Below, in pieces: positions 34,595 through 43,246 of a stretch of 64,000 nucleotides of DNA. The notes below the pieces were generated by a model. It saw only the letters and a program-made list of their open reading frames with translations. It ran no database searches and had not been told where the DNA came from. Both the position numbers and the translations under genes were made by a program. This DNA comes from CBDIDH01 sp965277595 (lineage in GTDB: Bacteria; Planctomycetota; Planctomycetia; Isosphaerales; Isosphaeraceae). The stretch covers positions 2,232,001 to 2,296,000 of the forward strand of contig CBDIDH010000002.1 of assembly GCA_965277595.1 (NCBI GenBank), given 5' to 3'. Position 1 is the first letter of the stretch, and the number at the start of each line of letters is the position of its first letter.

Positions 34595-35296
34595 ATGAGA
34601 AATCGGGTGCGGGGGGCCGTGATCCTGACGTTCGCCCTGGCGATCGTGGCCGAGGAAAAGGTCTGCGCCCAGGGTGTCGCCGGGAGCGAGGTCCGGCCAA
34701 CGGTCCGCGTCGCCTGCGTTGGCGATAGCATCACGCTGGGGACGGGCCTCAAGGATCGCGCGGTCGATGCCTATCCGGCTCGCCTCGGCAAGAGGCTGGG
34801 TGCGAAGTGGGACGTCCGCAATTTTGGGGTCGATGGCGCCTCGATGATCGCGAAAGGCACCTTGCCTTACGAGAAACAACCCGCCTATCAAGCGGCTCTG
34901 GCGTTCAATCCGCATGTGGTGATCCTCATGCTCGGCACCAATGACGTCGCGCCCCAGAACTGGAAATTCCAGGACGAGTTTGTCGCCGACGCTCAGCGGC
35001 TGATCGCCGGTTTCTCGGCCCTGCCGGGTCGGCCGAGGATCTTCATCGCGTTTCCTCCTCCCATCATGGAGAAGGAGTTTTCGATCAAGGATCATGGCGT
35101 GAAGCAGGTTCAACCACTTCTGACCACCGTCGCCGAACAGTCCGGCGCCCGGTTGATCGACCTGTATACGCCGCTGCTGGGCAAGCCCGAGTGTTTCCGC
35201 GACGGCGTTCATCCCAACGCCGCCGGCGCCGAGGTGATCGCGGCCTCCGTTTACAAAGCCCTTTCGACCCGGCCGTCAGCGACTCCTTCACGGTAA
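34595..35296 (+). CDS. Secreted SGNH/GDSL-type hydrolase
   Basis: 233 residues from ATG 34595 with GGAAGGG 9-15 nt upstream. Signal peptide at 1-26 ending V-C-A-Q. Catalytic blocks of the SGNH fold are all present: block I VGDSIT (nucleophile Ser about 47), block II Gly/Asn in FGVDGAS, block III GTND (about 115), and block V DGVHPN with Asp and His (about 209-212). This is a lipase/acylhydrolase or carbohydrate esterase acting in the periplasm or outside; its resemblance to acetylxylan-esterase-like planctomycete proteins suggests deacetylation of a polysaccharide, which is inference. Confidence 0.87.
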   Translation: MRNRVRGAVILTFALAIVAEEKVCAQGVAGSEVRPTVRVACVGDSITLGTGLKDRAVDAYPARLGKRLGAKWDVRNFGVDGASMIAKGTLPYEKQPAYQAALAFNPHVVILMLGTNDVAPQNWKFQDEFVADAQRLIAGFSALPGRPRIFIAFPPPIMEKEFSIKDHGVKQVQPLLTTVAEQSGARLIDLYTPLLGKPECFRDGVHPNAAGAEVIAASVYKALSTRPSATPSR

Positions 35297-35355
35297 CGTT
35301 CGTATCGATTTGTAGTGAAATAGTCGTATCCAGGCTTATAGAATCAAGAATAGCC

Positions 35356-36363
35356 ATGAAGTTTATTGTCTATCCCGCCGTTGAGACCGAACGTCTTGAG
35401 GCATTGATGGCCGCGGCGCCCGGTTCGGTCTGGGTCAACGCCTCCAATGAGGCGGAGGCGATCGCCTCGGCTCCCGGGGCGGACGCCTTTCTGGGCAAGA
35501 TCACACCGGCCATTCTGGCGAGGGCCGATGCGCTACAATGGGTTCAATCGTTCACGGCCAGCCTGGAACATTATATGTTCCCCGAACTGATCGCGCACGG
35601 TTGTACCCTGACCAATGCGCGCGGACTCTTCGGTGACGTGATCGCCGACCAGGTGATGGGGTATGTGATTGCTTTCGCCAGAAACCTGCATACCTACATG
35701 CGCAGGCAGGTTGAGCATCGTTATGAGCCGATCGGCGGCGAGTCGGCGCGGGTGAGCAACGCCTCGGGGCCGGGCGTGGTTAACGAGATGGATCGGGGAA
35801 CGATCTTTCTCGGCGAGGCCAGGATGGGTGTGATCGGCCTGGGCGCGATCGGTGCGGAGGTCGCGCGGCGGGCGCTGGCGTTTGGAATGTCGGTCCGGGG
35901 TGTTGACCGTTTTCCAGAACGAAGCCAACCTCCCGAGGGGGTTCTCGCGGTTGACGGCCTTGATCGACTCCCCGACCTGCTCGCCTGGAGCGACTTCGCC
36001 GTGATCGCCGCGCCCCAGACTCCGGAGACGACCCGGCTGTTCGATGCCCGGATGATCGCGCATTTGCGGCCGAGAAGCTATCTGATCAACGTCGGCCGTG
36101 GGGCGATCGTCGTGCTTGACGACCTGGTCGCCGCCTTGAAGGAAGGCCGGCTCGCGGGCGCGGCGCTCGATGTCTTTGAAATCGAGCCGCTCCCTTCCGA
36201 TCATCCGCTCTGGGACCTTCCCAACGTGATCATCACCCCCCACACGGCCGGTTATTCCCCGGTGGTTGCCGGTCGACACCTCGCCGCTCTCGTTGAGAAC
36301 GTCCGCCGGTTCGCGGTCGGTGAACCGCTCGGGAACGTGGTGAATAAAGCGCTCTGGTTTTGA
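35356..36363 (+). CDS. D-2-hydroxyacid dehydrogenase family protein
   Basis: 335 residues from ATG 35356. There is no strong SD; a TATAGA at 35338-35343 directly upstream might even give a very short leader. The NAD-binding motif V-I-G-L-G-A-I-G lies at 159-166; catalytic residues are R248 (in NVGRGA), E275 (in FEIEP) and H296 (in TPHTAGY). This is the complete triad of the 2-HADH fold. Reaction: reversible NAD(P)H-linked reduction of a 2-ketoacid. Position after the SGNH gene and before Uma2 gives no clue to the substrate. Confidence 0.9.
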   Translation: MKFIVYPAVETERLEALMAAAPGSVWVNASNEAEAIASAPGADAFLGKITPAILARADALQWVQSFTASLEHYMFPELIAHGCTLTNARGLFGDVIADQVMGYVIAFARNLHTYMRRQVEHRYEPIGGESARVSNASGPGVVNEMDRGTIFLGEARMGVIGLGAIGAEVARRALAFGMSVRGVDRFPERSQPPEGVLAVDGLDRLPDLLAWSDFAVIAAPQTPETTRLFDARMIAHLRPRSYLINVGRGAIVVLDDLVAALKEGRLAGAALDVFEIEPLPSDHPLWDLPNVIITPHTAGYSPVVAGRHLAALVENVRRFAVGEPLGNVVNKALWF

Positions 36364-36460
36364 AAAACGAAGCCAGGTTGCTCTCCTCTCTCTTTGATAG
36401 GATGAATGCGAGACTCGACCCCCTTTATCTTTCGTGCGCGAAGGCCAGAACAGGAGAGGC

Positions 36461-37096
36461 ATGATGGCCACGGCGACCGAGACTTCCGCGGCCTCCGCCA
36501 GTCTGCCCGAGGGATCGCCTTACCGACTCTCGGCCGACGACTATTTTCGGATGGTCGAGGCTGATGTCTTTCCGCCCGACCGCCACGTCGGACTCTGGAA
36601 AGGGCAGCTTTACGAAAAGAGGGCAAAAAAGCTCCGACACGGAGGCGCACAGAGCAAGATCGCGGCGACCCTCTGGAGCGTTCTTTCCCGCGATTGGTGC
36701 GTCTGGATTGAGAGTCCCATCCTGGTTGACGACTTCACGGCCCCCGTGCCCGATCTCTGCCTGCTCCGTGGCGATCCCGACGTTTATACGCGCCGCGGTT
36801 CCTCGCCCAAACTGGGAGAGATCGGCCTGGTGATCGAGGTCGCCGATTCAAGCCTTCGAGAGAATCCGACCGAAACGCTTTCGGTTTACGCCCGAGCCGG
36901 TTTGCCGAGCTACTGGGTCGTGAACCTGGTGGCGCGACGGATTGAGGTCTTTTCGGCTCCTGAGATCGTGGGAGCCATTGCAAAATACGCGACCGTGGCT
37001 TCGTTGGAACCCGAGATGGCCGTTCCCCTGATGCTTGACGGCCGCGAAGTGGCCCTGATTCCTGTCCGAGACCTCTTGCCAGTGGAGACGACTTGA
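36461..37096 (+). CDS. Uma2-family (DUF820) putative endonuclease
   Basis: 211 residues from ATG 36461 (AGGAGAGGC directly upstream; a second ATG follows at once). Restriction-endonuclease-like PD-(D/E)xK elements: PVPDLCLL (about 93-100, metal-binding Asp) and GLVIEVADSS (about 122-131, E-V-A replacing ExK), with the downstream YARAGLPSYWVVN typical of Uma2. Such genes are abundant in planctomycetes and cyanobacteria, often without a known target. It ends one base before the start of the next gene, so the two are probably co-transcribed. Confidence 0.88.
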   Translation: MMATATETSAASASLPEGSPYRLSADDYFRMVEADVFPPDRHVGLWKGQLYEKRAKKLRHGGAQSKIAATLWSVLSRDWCVWIESPILVDDFTAPVPDLCLLRGDPDVYTRRGSSPKLGEIGLVIEVADSSLRENPTETLSVYARAGLPSYWVVNLVARRIEVFSAPEIVGAIAKYATVASLEPEMAVPLMLDGREVALIPVRDLLPVETT

Positions 37097-37097
37097 G

Positions 37098-37994
37098 ATG
37101 AACCGTTTTCGACTGCCGTGGAGCCTTGCGTTTCTCGTCGCGACCGCCCTGTCGACGACAGCCCGAGGCGCCGAGGATTCGGCCGCGAAGGTGACGACCG
37201 AGAATGACATCGTCTATTCCAAGGCCGGGGGATCGGAACTCAAACTCGACCTGGCGAGACCCGCCGAGGGCGACGGCCCCTTCCCGATCGTGCTGGTGAT
37301 CCACGGAGGTGGATGGCGGGGAGGGAACAAGAAGGATTTACGACCGGCCCTGGTCGAGTTCGCCCGGCGGGGTTTCGTCGCGATCTCGCCGCAGTACCGT
37401 TTCTGCCCCAAGGAGACCTTCCCGGCGCAGGTTCACGACGTCAAGGCGGCCGTTCGCTGGGCGAAATCGCACGCCAAGGACTACAAGGCCGACTCTGGAC
37501 ACGTGGGCGCGGTCGGCTTTTCGGCCGGCGGCCATCTCTCGATGATGCTTGGCGTGACTCAACCCTCGGACGGCCTTGAAGGTGAAACCGCCTCTGGCAC
37601 CGACGCGCCCGATTCCACGATCCAGGCCGTTGTGAATTACTTTGGTCCGACCGACATGGCCGCGGCCGACATGCCCGAGGTGACTCGCCCCCTCATCAAG
37701 GACTTCCTCGGTGGATCGCCCGCCGAGAAGCCGAAAGAAGCGGCGGAGGCGTCACCCTTAACGTTCGTCTCGAAAGGCGATGCGCCGATCCTGACCTTCC
37801 AGGGGACGAAAGACCCGCTCGTCCCCCACACCCAGGCCACCAAGCTCGCCGACAAGATGAGCGCCGTGGGCATCCCCGGTCGCGTCGAGCTGCTTGTCGG
37901 CGCTGGTCACGGTTGGGGTGGCGACGAGATGAAACGGACCCTGGATGAGACCTTTGCCTTCTTTGACAAGTATCTCAAGACCAAGGGACATTGA
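37098..37994 (+). CDS. Secreted alpha/beta hydrolase (BD-FAE/carboxylesterase-like)
   Basis: 298 residues. Signal peptide 1-24. Catalytic features: oxyanion HGGGWRGG (about 69-76), nucleophile in GFSAGGHLS (Ser about 140), Asp in GTKDPLVP (about 237) and His in GAGHGWG (about 273). The family includes feruloyl- and acetyl-xylan esterases and other lipase-like enzymes. It probably deacylates plant-derived or exopolymeric carbohydrates in the periplasm. It follows the Uma2 gene with a single base between TGA and ATG. Confidence 0.88.
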   Translation: MNRFRLPWSLAFLVATALSTTARGAEDSAAKVTTENDIVYSKAGGSELKLDLARPAEGDGPFPIVLVIHGGGWRGGNKKDLRPALVEFARRGFVAISPQYRFCPKETFPAQVHDVKAAVRWAKSHAKDYKADSGHVGAVGFSAGGHLSMMLGVTQPSDGLEGETASGTDAPDSTIQAVVNYFGPTDMAAADMPEVTRPLIKDFLGGSPAEKPKEAAEASPLTFVSKGDAPILTFQGTKDPLVPHTQATKLADKMSAVGIPGRVELLVGAGHGWGGDEMKRTLDETFAFFDKYLKTKGH

Positions 37995-38040
37995 GGAATT
38001 GACCGTGGTTCCCGTCCCGGATACGCCTTGAGGGGATTGA

Positions 38041-38085
38041 TAACCGATGACCGAACAAACAAATGCATGGGTCATCGGTCATTCA
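38041..38085. repeat. GATGACC palindromic repeat, copy D (short)
   Basis: Left arm 38041-38054 (TAACCGATGACCGA) and right arm 38069-38085 (TGGGTCATCGGTCATT) with a short spacer. It lies between convergent genes, where a hairpin could serve as terminator for both. Confidence 0.75.
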
Positions 38086-38119
38086 ATCACGCCGTGATTT
38101 TTCCTCGCGACAAACTCTA

Positions 38120-39433
38120 TCACGACATCCTCGACGAAAAGAGGGTCAAGAAGGCACCGGTCCAGGTCGTCGTCGGTTTTGTGGCGACGGGAGCCAGGGG
38201 AATCGGCTTCACCGTCGTCACTTTGGGCGGTTGCGGTGCGGGGGTGCGCTTCTTGGCGGGCACGGCGGGCAAGGGAGGATGAACGGGTGCGGGTTTGGGG
38301 GGCGTTTGCGGTTTTGTCGTCGGTGCCGGGGCGATTGTCTGGGCCTGGATCGTCGCGGCGGGTACGGGAAGGGGCTTGATCGCGTCTTCCCACAAGACGT
38401 TGTCGACGCCGAGGGTGACGGTCGTCGACGCGCTGAAGAAGCCGCCGGTCGTGGCCGAGACGCGATAACTGCCCGGTGGGAGCGGGAGCGAGTAGCCGCC
38501 CGAGCCCCACGTCTGCGTCTGAAAAGTTCCCTGACCCTGCTGGCCGACAGCCGTGATCCGAATCCCGCCTATTCCCTCGCCGGGAACGTAAAAGCCCGTT
38601 CCGGCCCTGTCGACGAAGAAGGAGCCGGTGAGGATCGGGTTGCCAGACCGCCAGCCGAATTCCTGCGTGACGATGTCGGGTCCGACGTTCAGGCCGTTAT
38701 TCGCGGCGATCGGGTTCGAACCCGGCGCAACGCTCGGCGCGACGTTGGTCAAGAGGCCGATCCCGACCTCGCTATATGGATAGTGCGGGTCGCCGGGAGC
38801 CCATTCGCCCGGTCCTGGAGCGAGAATGTTGGTGAGGTGGCCGAAGTCGGGGTTGCCCCAGTCAAGCAAGAAACCCGCCTCGAAATAATTCAACACGGCG
38901 GTCGTGTTGTTCGGGTCGATCCCCGCGGAGTAGGCGAAGATGTTCTCTCCGGTGGCCCAGTTTCCGGTCCCCGTGGGATAAAAGGGCTGTCCATCGCTGG
39001 CCTGGGCAACCTGCGGGTTATTCAAAAAGCCGGCGGGCGCGTGGACCTGCGCGTTGACGGCGAGCATGGCCGCGTCGTGGTCAAGCGCCGCCTCGTTAAG
39101 CCGGGTGTTGAAGGCCAGGGGGGGCTCGGGGCCGAAACTGTTAATTTCCTTGATGAAGGCGTTCAGATTCCAGCCCTGGGTGGTCTGCTGGAGCATCGGA
39201 TTGGTCTGGACCATCGCGAGGATTCGTTGCCCCTCGGCGGCGGGATTGGCGCGGGCTCGGTTGATGAGTTCGAGCATGTACTGAGCGGCATTGCTCGGCG
39301 CGAACGGATCAGCCACGGCCGTCGAGAGAAGCTCACGCCCTTCGAGGCTCTGAAGCTCCGGGGCAAAGCCTCGCTGGGCGCGAGGACGGACCGTCCACGG
39401 CCCCCGCGGTCGGGGGTTCATGCGATGCAGCAT
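38120..39433 (-). CDS. Exported CAP-domain (SCP/PR-1) protein with Pro-rich tail
   Basis: 437 residues from ATG 39433 (GAGG 10-13 nt upstream). The planctomycete extracellular motif S-L-E-G-R-E-L-L-S lies at about 29-37. The CAP domain covers about 50-250: MLELINRARANPAAEG start, LNEAALDHDAAML helix with His, the TGENIFAY motif and the HLTNIL segment. Residues about 275-345 look like a beta-sandwich of the carboxypeptidase-regulatory/Cna-B type (SLPLPPGSYRVSATTGG). The last 80 residues are rich in Pro, Lys and Thr. CAP proteins are extracellular; in bacteria roles range from lipid binding to protease, so the function is open. Confidence 0.87.
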   Translation of the reverse strand: MLHRMNPRPRGPWTVRPRAQRGFAPELQSLEGRELLSTAVADPFAPSNAAQYMLELINRARANPAAEGQRILAMVQTNPMLQQTTQGWNLNAFIKEINSFGPEPPLAFNTRLNEAALDHDAAMLAVNAQVHAPAGFLNNPQVAQASDGQPFYPTGTGNWATGENIFAYSAGIDPNNTTAVLNYFEAGFLLDWGNPDFGHLTNILAPGPGEWAPGDPHYPYSEVGIGLLTNVAPSVAPGSNPIAANNGLNVGPDIVTQEFGWRSGNPILTGSFFVDRAGTGFYVPGEGIGGIRITAVGQQGQGTFQTQTWGSGGYSLPLPPGSYRVSATTGGFFSASTTVTLGVDNVLWEDAIKPLPVPAATIQAQTIAPAPTTKPQTPPKPAPVHPPLPAVPAKKRTPAPQPPKVTTVKPIPLAPVATKPTTTWTGAFLTLFSSRMS

Positions 39434-39701
39434 CTCAGGTGTCCCTCGTCGCTCAAGGTGGCGGGCTGGCGGAGCGTTCCGATGCGCGACCCGTGCTTAT
39501 CCAAAGCGTCGGGGTCGGCCGTCACTCCAGGTCCGATGCGGGCCGGTCTGGGTGGATCAGGTCATCGATCCGGCGAGGCCCATGCTTTTCTATAGGCCAC
39601 GTTGGCCCTGGGCATCAGACGCGTCGTATAATTTCCACAGAATTTGCCAGCTCGGCATATGGCCGAGGTGAATCAGGCAATTCAGGCTAGAAACTATCGG
39701 A

Positions 39702-40988
39702 TCAAGTTCCCGCGCGATGGAAGACGCTTGGCTCAACCGTGGGAAGGGCGTAAAGCCGGTTGTGAAGCATCTGCTCAAAGCCTTCAAGGTCGCCGAGGAG
39801 AGCGGTGGCGGGGTTGGCGTCGTAGGGTCCCGGCGGGCTTGCGGGGTCGGGATACGCCTGAAGCTGCGCGAGGCGGTCGGGCAGGGGGGGGTGTGCGGGA
39901 TCAGAGGAACTTTCGGACGCGGTGAAGATCCGAAGGCGAAGGACCGTGTGAACCTCGGCGGGAAGGCGATACCAGAAGGCGCGGAAGAAGGCGTAAAGGT
40001 TCGGCGTTTCGGGGTTCATCGGGTCGTAATGTTCGAGAACCTCGCGGAAGAGGGGTTGCACGGTGGCCACCTTGATCAAGGCCGAGGCCGCCGCGGTGCC
40101 TCCGGCGATCGCCGCGGCCGAACGGTCGGCGCGGGCTTCTTGACCACGAGCGATCGGCCCGATCAATCGGTTCGCGGCCCGAGAACAGCCCCGCGCCCAG
40201 GCGCCGAGCGGCCCATGCTCGCGTCCGCCAGCCTGTTCGAGAGCCTGGCGAAGCCCTTCGACAAATCGAGCCGACCGCGCCGCTCGGGTCGCGTCTCCAC
40301 GCGCCAGGTGCGCCAGCTCGTGAGCGAGGATCGCCCGGAGTTCCGCCAGGGTCAGCACGCGCAAGAGGGGCAGGCCCAAAATCAACGCCTGCGATCGACC
40401 CCAGGCGACCACCCCACAACAGGGCAGATACGTCAGGCGGATCTGGCCGGGCGGCTTGACACTGAGCCGCCGCGCAACTTCGTTAACTGACGAGAACAAC
40501 AAGGGGGCATCGGTGTAAGCCAGAACGGGGCCAAGGTCGGCGTCGGGATCGCGGGTCTCGGTCACGACCTGGACCCCGCCGAGAGCTTCGATCAGGCCGC
40601 CCCGGTCCTTGATCTCGTCGCGGAGCCAGGCCGAGAGGATCGGGACGAACCCGCCGCAGGCGAGCAAGGCCGCCGAACCAGCGACAACCCCCGCCCGGTA
40701 ACCGATCTCGACGCCTCGAAGCGCCGCGCCTCGCCAGAAGAGTGCCAAAGACCCGGCCGGAGGGGGTGACGGTGCGGGTTCAGAGCTTTTGGAATCGTCG
40801 CCAGGGGTCGACGTCCGCCGTCGAGCCCGAAAGGTCGATTCACACCGTGGACAGCGCATCCGGTGATGAAACCCAGCGGGCGCGGAGTCGCTCGGACCTT
40901 CGTCGCGATCGGCCTCAAGGCCGATCGGCTCCAGGCTCGTCCCGCACCGCGGACAGAGCAACCCGCGAGGGGCCGGCTCCTGGTCCAT
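39702..40988 (-). CDS. M48-family membrane zinc metalloprotease with zinc ribbon
   Basis: 428 residues from ATG 40988 (GGAG about 8 nt upstream). A zinc ribbon at the start (C12-x2-C15, C46-x2-C49) is followed by a Ser/Pro linker, one or two membrane segments (about 96-121) and the peptidase domain with H-E-L-A-H at 223-227 and the glutamate zinc ligand expected in ARGQEARADRSA (about 271). M48 (HtpX/Ste24-like) enzymes cut membrane or misfolded proteins. It is divergently arranged with a BlaI-type repressor gene; BlaI proteins usually pair with an M56 sensor protease, so this protease may play a related part, though that is inference. Confidence 0.85.
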   Translation of the reverse strand: MDQEPAPRGLLCPRCGTSLEPIGLEADRDEGPSDSAPAGFHHRMRCPRCESTFRARRRTSTPGDDSKSSEPAPSPPPAGSLALFWRGAALRGVEIGYRAGVVAGSAALLACGGFVPILSAWLRDEIKDRGGLIEALGGVQVVTETRDPDADLGPVLAYTDAPLLFSSVNEVARRLSVKPPGQIRLTYLPCCGVVAWGRSQALILGLPLLRVLTLAELRAILAHELAHLARGDATRAARSARFVEGLRQALEQAGGREHGPLGAWARGCSRAANRLIGPIARGQEARADRSAAAIAGGTAAASALIKVATVQPLFREVLEHYDPMNPETPNLYAFFRAFWYRLPAEVHTVLRLRIFTASESSSDPAHPPLPDRLAQLQAYPDPASPPGPYDANPATALLGDLEGFEQMLHNRLYALPTVEPSVFHRAGT

Positions 40989-41191
40989 CAGCAGTCTCCG
41001 CCCCCCTCGTGAAATCACCGCTCGCGGCCCGATTCGCTGGGTCGACCGTGTCCTGCCCCACGACAACAGGTTGTTGAAGCCAGGTCGTCGTTTCTCAGAA
41101 GAGGTCTTCGACAATCCGCCCGAATTATCCAGGAAAAGGGTCGGGAAGTCTCCGCGAGGAATGGTTTGCGACGTTTGTCAAAGGCAGCCTC

Positions 41192-41220
41192 TTGACCTGA
41201 TGAGACACTTGTCTTAGGAT
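41192..41220 (+). promoter_or_regulatory. Sigma70-type promoter of the BlaI-family gene
   Basis: TTGACC (41192-41197, five of six), exactly 17 bp, TAGGAT (41215-41220, four of six). Transcription would start near 41227, about 110 nt before ATG 41338. The spacer carries the operator palindrome. Confidence 0.6.
41203..41214. promoter_or_regulatory. Candidate BlaI/MecI-type operator
   Basis: AGACA-CT-TGTCT, a perfect 5-bp inverted repeat with a 2-bp centre that contains the ACA-nn-TGT core of BlaI/MecI/CopY operators; flanking bases extend the dyad to seven bases with one mismatch. It fills the spacer between -35 and -10, so binding would block the polymerase: autoregulation is likely. Confidence 0.55.
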
Positions 41221-41337
41221 ATCGAAGTCGAGTCGGGGCCGAAAGCCCCTGCTCGATCCCCGTCAAGAGGGAGCGCGGAGTCCCTTTTAAGGGGACGGAG
41301 AACGGCCCGAATTGACATTGTGACGAGACCCCTGCCG

Positions 41338-41760
41338 ATGGCCAAGCGCCCACCGACGATTCCTGACTCGGAACTTGATGTCCTCAAGGTCTTGTGGGAC
41401 CGTGGCCAGGCGACGGTTCGCGAGGTGCTTGAGACCCTTCGCGCCGCGGGCCGACAGTGGTCGTACGCGACGGTCGCCACGCTGCTCGACCGGCTTGAAA
41501 CCAAGGGCGTGGTCACGAGCGACCGGAGCGAACTGGCCTTCGTCTACCGACCGGTGGTCAGCAATCAGGAAGTCCGGCAGAAGCGGGTTAACAGCCTTGT
41601 CGACAAACTTTACCAGGGCGAGCCGGGTCTGCTGGTGCTCCACCTCCTGAAGTCGCACCCGCTCGATCCGGGTCAGGCCAAGGAAGTTCGCGCCCTTTTG
41701 GAAAACATGACAGGCGATCCCTCGGGCAAGAAAAAGTCCGATCGCTCAACCGCGGATTGA
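41338..41760 (+). CDS. BlaI/MecI/CopY-family transcriptional repressor
   Basis: 140 residues from ATG 41338, the start that fits the family; an in-frame GTG at 41320 would add six residues. Winged-helix domain at about 6-75: IPDSELDVLKVLWDRGQATVREVLETL, then SYATVATLLDRLETKGVV (recognition helix) and the wing with VYRPVVS. The C-terminal helices dimerise. Members repress beta-lactamase, copper or stress genes and are normally removed by cleavage by a partner protease. It has its own operator-bearing promoter, and the divergent M48 gene is a candidate partner or target. Confidence 0.93.
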   Translation: MAKRPPTIPDSELDVLKVLWDRGQATVREVLETLRAAGRQWSYATVATLLDRLETKGVVTSDRSELAFVYRPVVSNQEVRQKRVNSLVDKLYQGEPGLLVLHLLKSHPLDPGQAKEVRALLENMTGDPSGKKKSDRSTAD

Positions 41761-41930
41761 ACCAAAAACGCGAGACGCCCGCCAACCGACCCGAAATTCT
41801 TCGGGGACAAGGACGCGTCGCGCCCGGATTTCGGACCGCCAGACGCGGCGGTTCGAACCGATTTCCATTCGGATCGTAAAGAACGCACTTCCAGAGCAAC
41901 GGAACGAAAGCGACGAGGGAGACGCGACCA

Positions 41931-43238
41931 ATGGCTGAACGTTCGCGGATGCGACCGGCGCACTGGGTCGTGCTGGCGCTGGCGGTGGCCCCCGCCTGGA
42001 AGGCCGTCGCGTGGGCGACCCGCCCCGGCCTGAAGGTCGTAAGTCCCGAGTCGGCCGCGGCCGGTCGCGGACTCTTCGCCCATGAGTGGACCCACAAGGA
42101 CCCGCTGACCCAGGGCGACGGCCTCGGACCCGTCTTCAACGCCCGGTCGTGCCTCGAATGCCACAACCAGGGGGGGCCTGGCGGCGGCGGCCCGGTCTCG
42201 AAAAACGTGACTGTTTACGGCCTGATCGGCGACCCGCGCGGCATGCCCGTCTCCGGAGTCGTCCACCAGCAGGCCATTCACCCGGACTTTCAGGAAACGC
42301 TTCGTCACCTTCGCCCCCACCTGCCGGACACCCCCTCGATTCCACTCGCGGAGTTGATTGATCCCAAGCGGAACAAGCGATCGGACATTGTGGTCACCCA
42401 GCGCAACACGCCCGCGCTCTTCGGCGATGGCCTGATCGACGCCGTCTCGGACGAAACCCTGATCTCCCACCAGCGCGAACACTCGGCCGCGGCCCGGCTG
42501 GTCGGTCTCAACGGCGCGAAGGATGGCAAGGTTCGCGGCCGGATTGCCCGGCTGGCCGATGGCCGGGTCGGTCGGTTTGGCTGGAAACTGGAATTCGCCA
42601 CGCTTAATGAATTCGTCAAGGCAGCCTGTGCCAATGAGTTAGGACTTTCCAACCCTGGCCGTTCGCAAGCGACTCCGCTGGGAAAACGGCAATATCAGCA
42701 GCCGGGAACCGACCTGACTGACGAACAGTGCTTGCTCATGACCGACTTCATCCGCGCTCTCCCCGCGCCGGTTGAGATCAGGCCGACCGATCCGGCCAAA
42801 GCCGCGACGGTTGATCGCGGTCAAAAGCTCTTCGCGGAAATGGGTTGCGCCGATTGCCACACGCGAGACCTCGGCCCGGTGGCGGGGATGTATTCGGATA
42901 ATCTGCTGCATGATCTCGGCATCCAGCTTGAGTCGAGCACCGGATATTACGGATCAATCGTTCCCGAGCCGGTCGTGAGCAACGATAAATTCACCCCCTT
43001 TCAACAGCCAACCCCCGCCGAATGGCGGACAGCGCCCCTTTGGGGAGTTGCCGACTCTGGCCCCTATCTTCACGACGGCCGCGCGGAGACGCTGGAAGCG
43101 GCGATCGAGCTTCATGCGGGTGAAGCCATTGACGTGGCCGATCGATTTCGCAAGGCCAATCAGGCCGATCGCGAGGCAATCGTCGCTTTCCTGAAAACGC
43201 TCAGGGCTCCACGGGTTGAAGCGATCGCGGCGAGGTAA
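41931..43238 (+). CDS. DUF1111 dihaem cytochrome / putative peroxidase-like protein
   Basis: 435 residues. An N-terminal membrane anchor or signal (about 10-28) precedes two c-type haem sites: CLECH at 74-78 and CADCH at about 306-310, the second in a RGQKLFAEMGCADCH cytochrome-c-like segment. A late TAPLWGVADSGPYLHDGRAETLEAAI block is typical of the DUF1111 (DHOR, MauG/CcpA-related) family. It is expected to act in the periplasm as an oxidoreductase; the substrate is unknown. It lies 170 bp after the BlaI-type gene and before two membrane proteins on the same strand. Confidence 0.87.
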   Translation: MAERSRMRPAHWVVLALAVAPAWKAVAWATRPGLKVVSPESAAAGRGLFAHEWTHKDPLTQGDGLGPVFNARSCLECHNQGGPGGGGPVSKNVTVYGLIGDPRGMPVSGVVHQQAIHPDFQETLRHLRPHLPDTPSIPLAELIDPKRNKRSDIVVTQRNTPALFGDGLIDAVSDETLISHQREHSAAARLVGLNGAKDGKVRGRIARLADGRVGRFGWKLEFATLNEFVKAACANELGLSNPGRSQATPLGKRQYQQPGTDLTDEQCLLMTDFIRALPAPVEIRPTDPAKAATVDRGQKLFAEMGCADCHTRDLGPVAGMYSDNLLHDLGIQLESSTGYYGSIVPEPVVSNDKFTPFQQPTPAEWRTAPLWGVADSGPYLHDGRAETLEAAIELHAGEAIDVADRFRKANQADREAIVAFLKTLRAPRVEAIAAR

Positions 43239-43246
43239 CGACCGCC

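Larger units (their letters stand above)
40989..41337. other. Divergent control region between M48 protease and BlaI-type gene
   Basis: 349 bp without a gene. It contains the plus-strand promoter and operator at 41192-41220. No equally good promoter is seen for the protease on the minus strand; a TTGACA there (41183-41178) lacks a -10. Confidence 0.6.

Noticed and set aside
38711..38723. tRNA-like T-loop sequence GGGTTCGAACCC
   Set aside because: It lies inside the CAP-domain coding sequence; no acceptor or anticodon stem can be formed around it.
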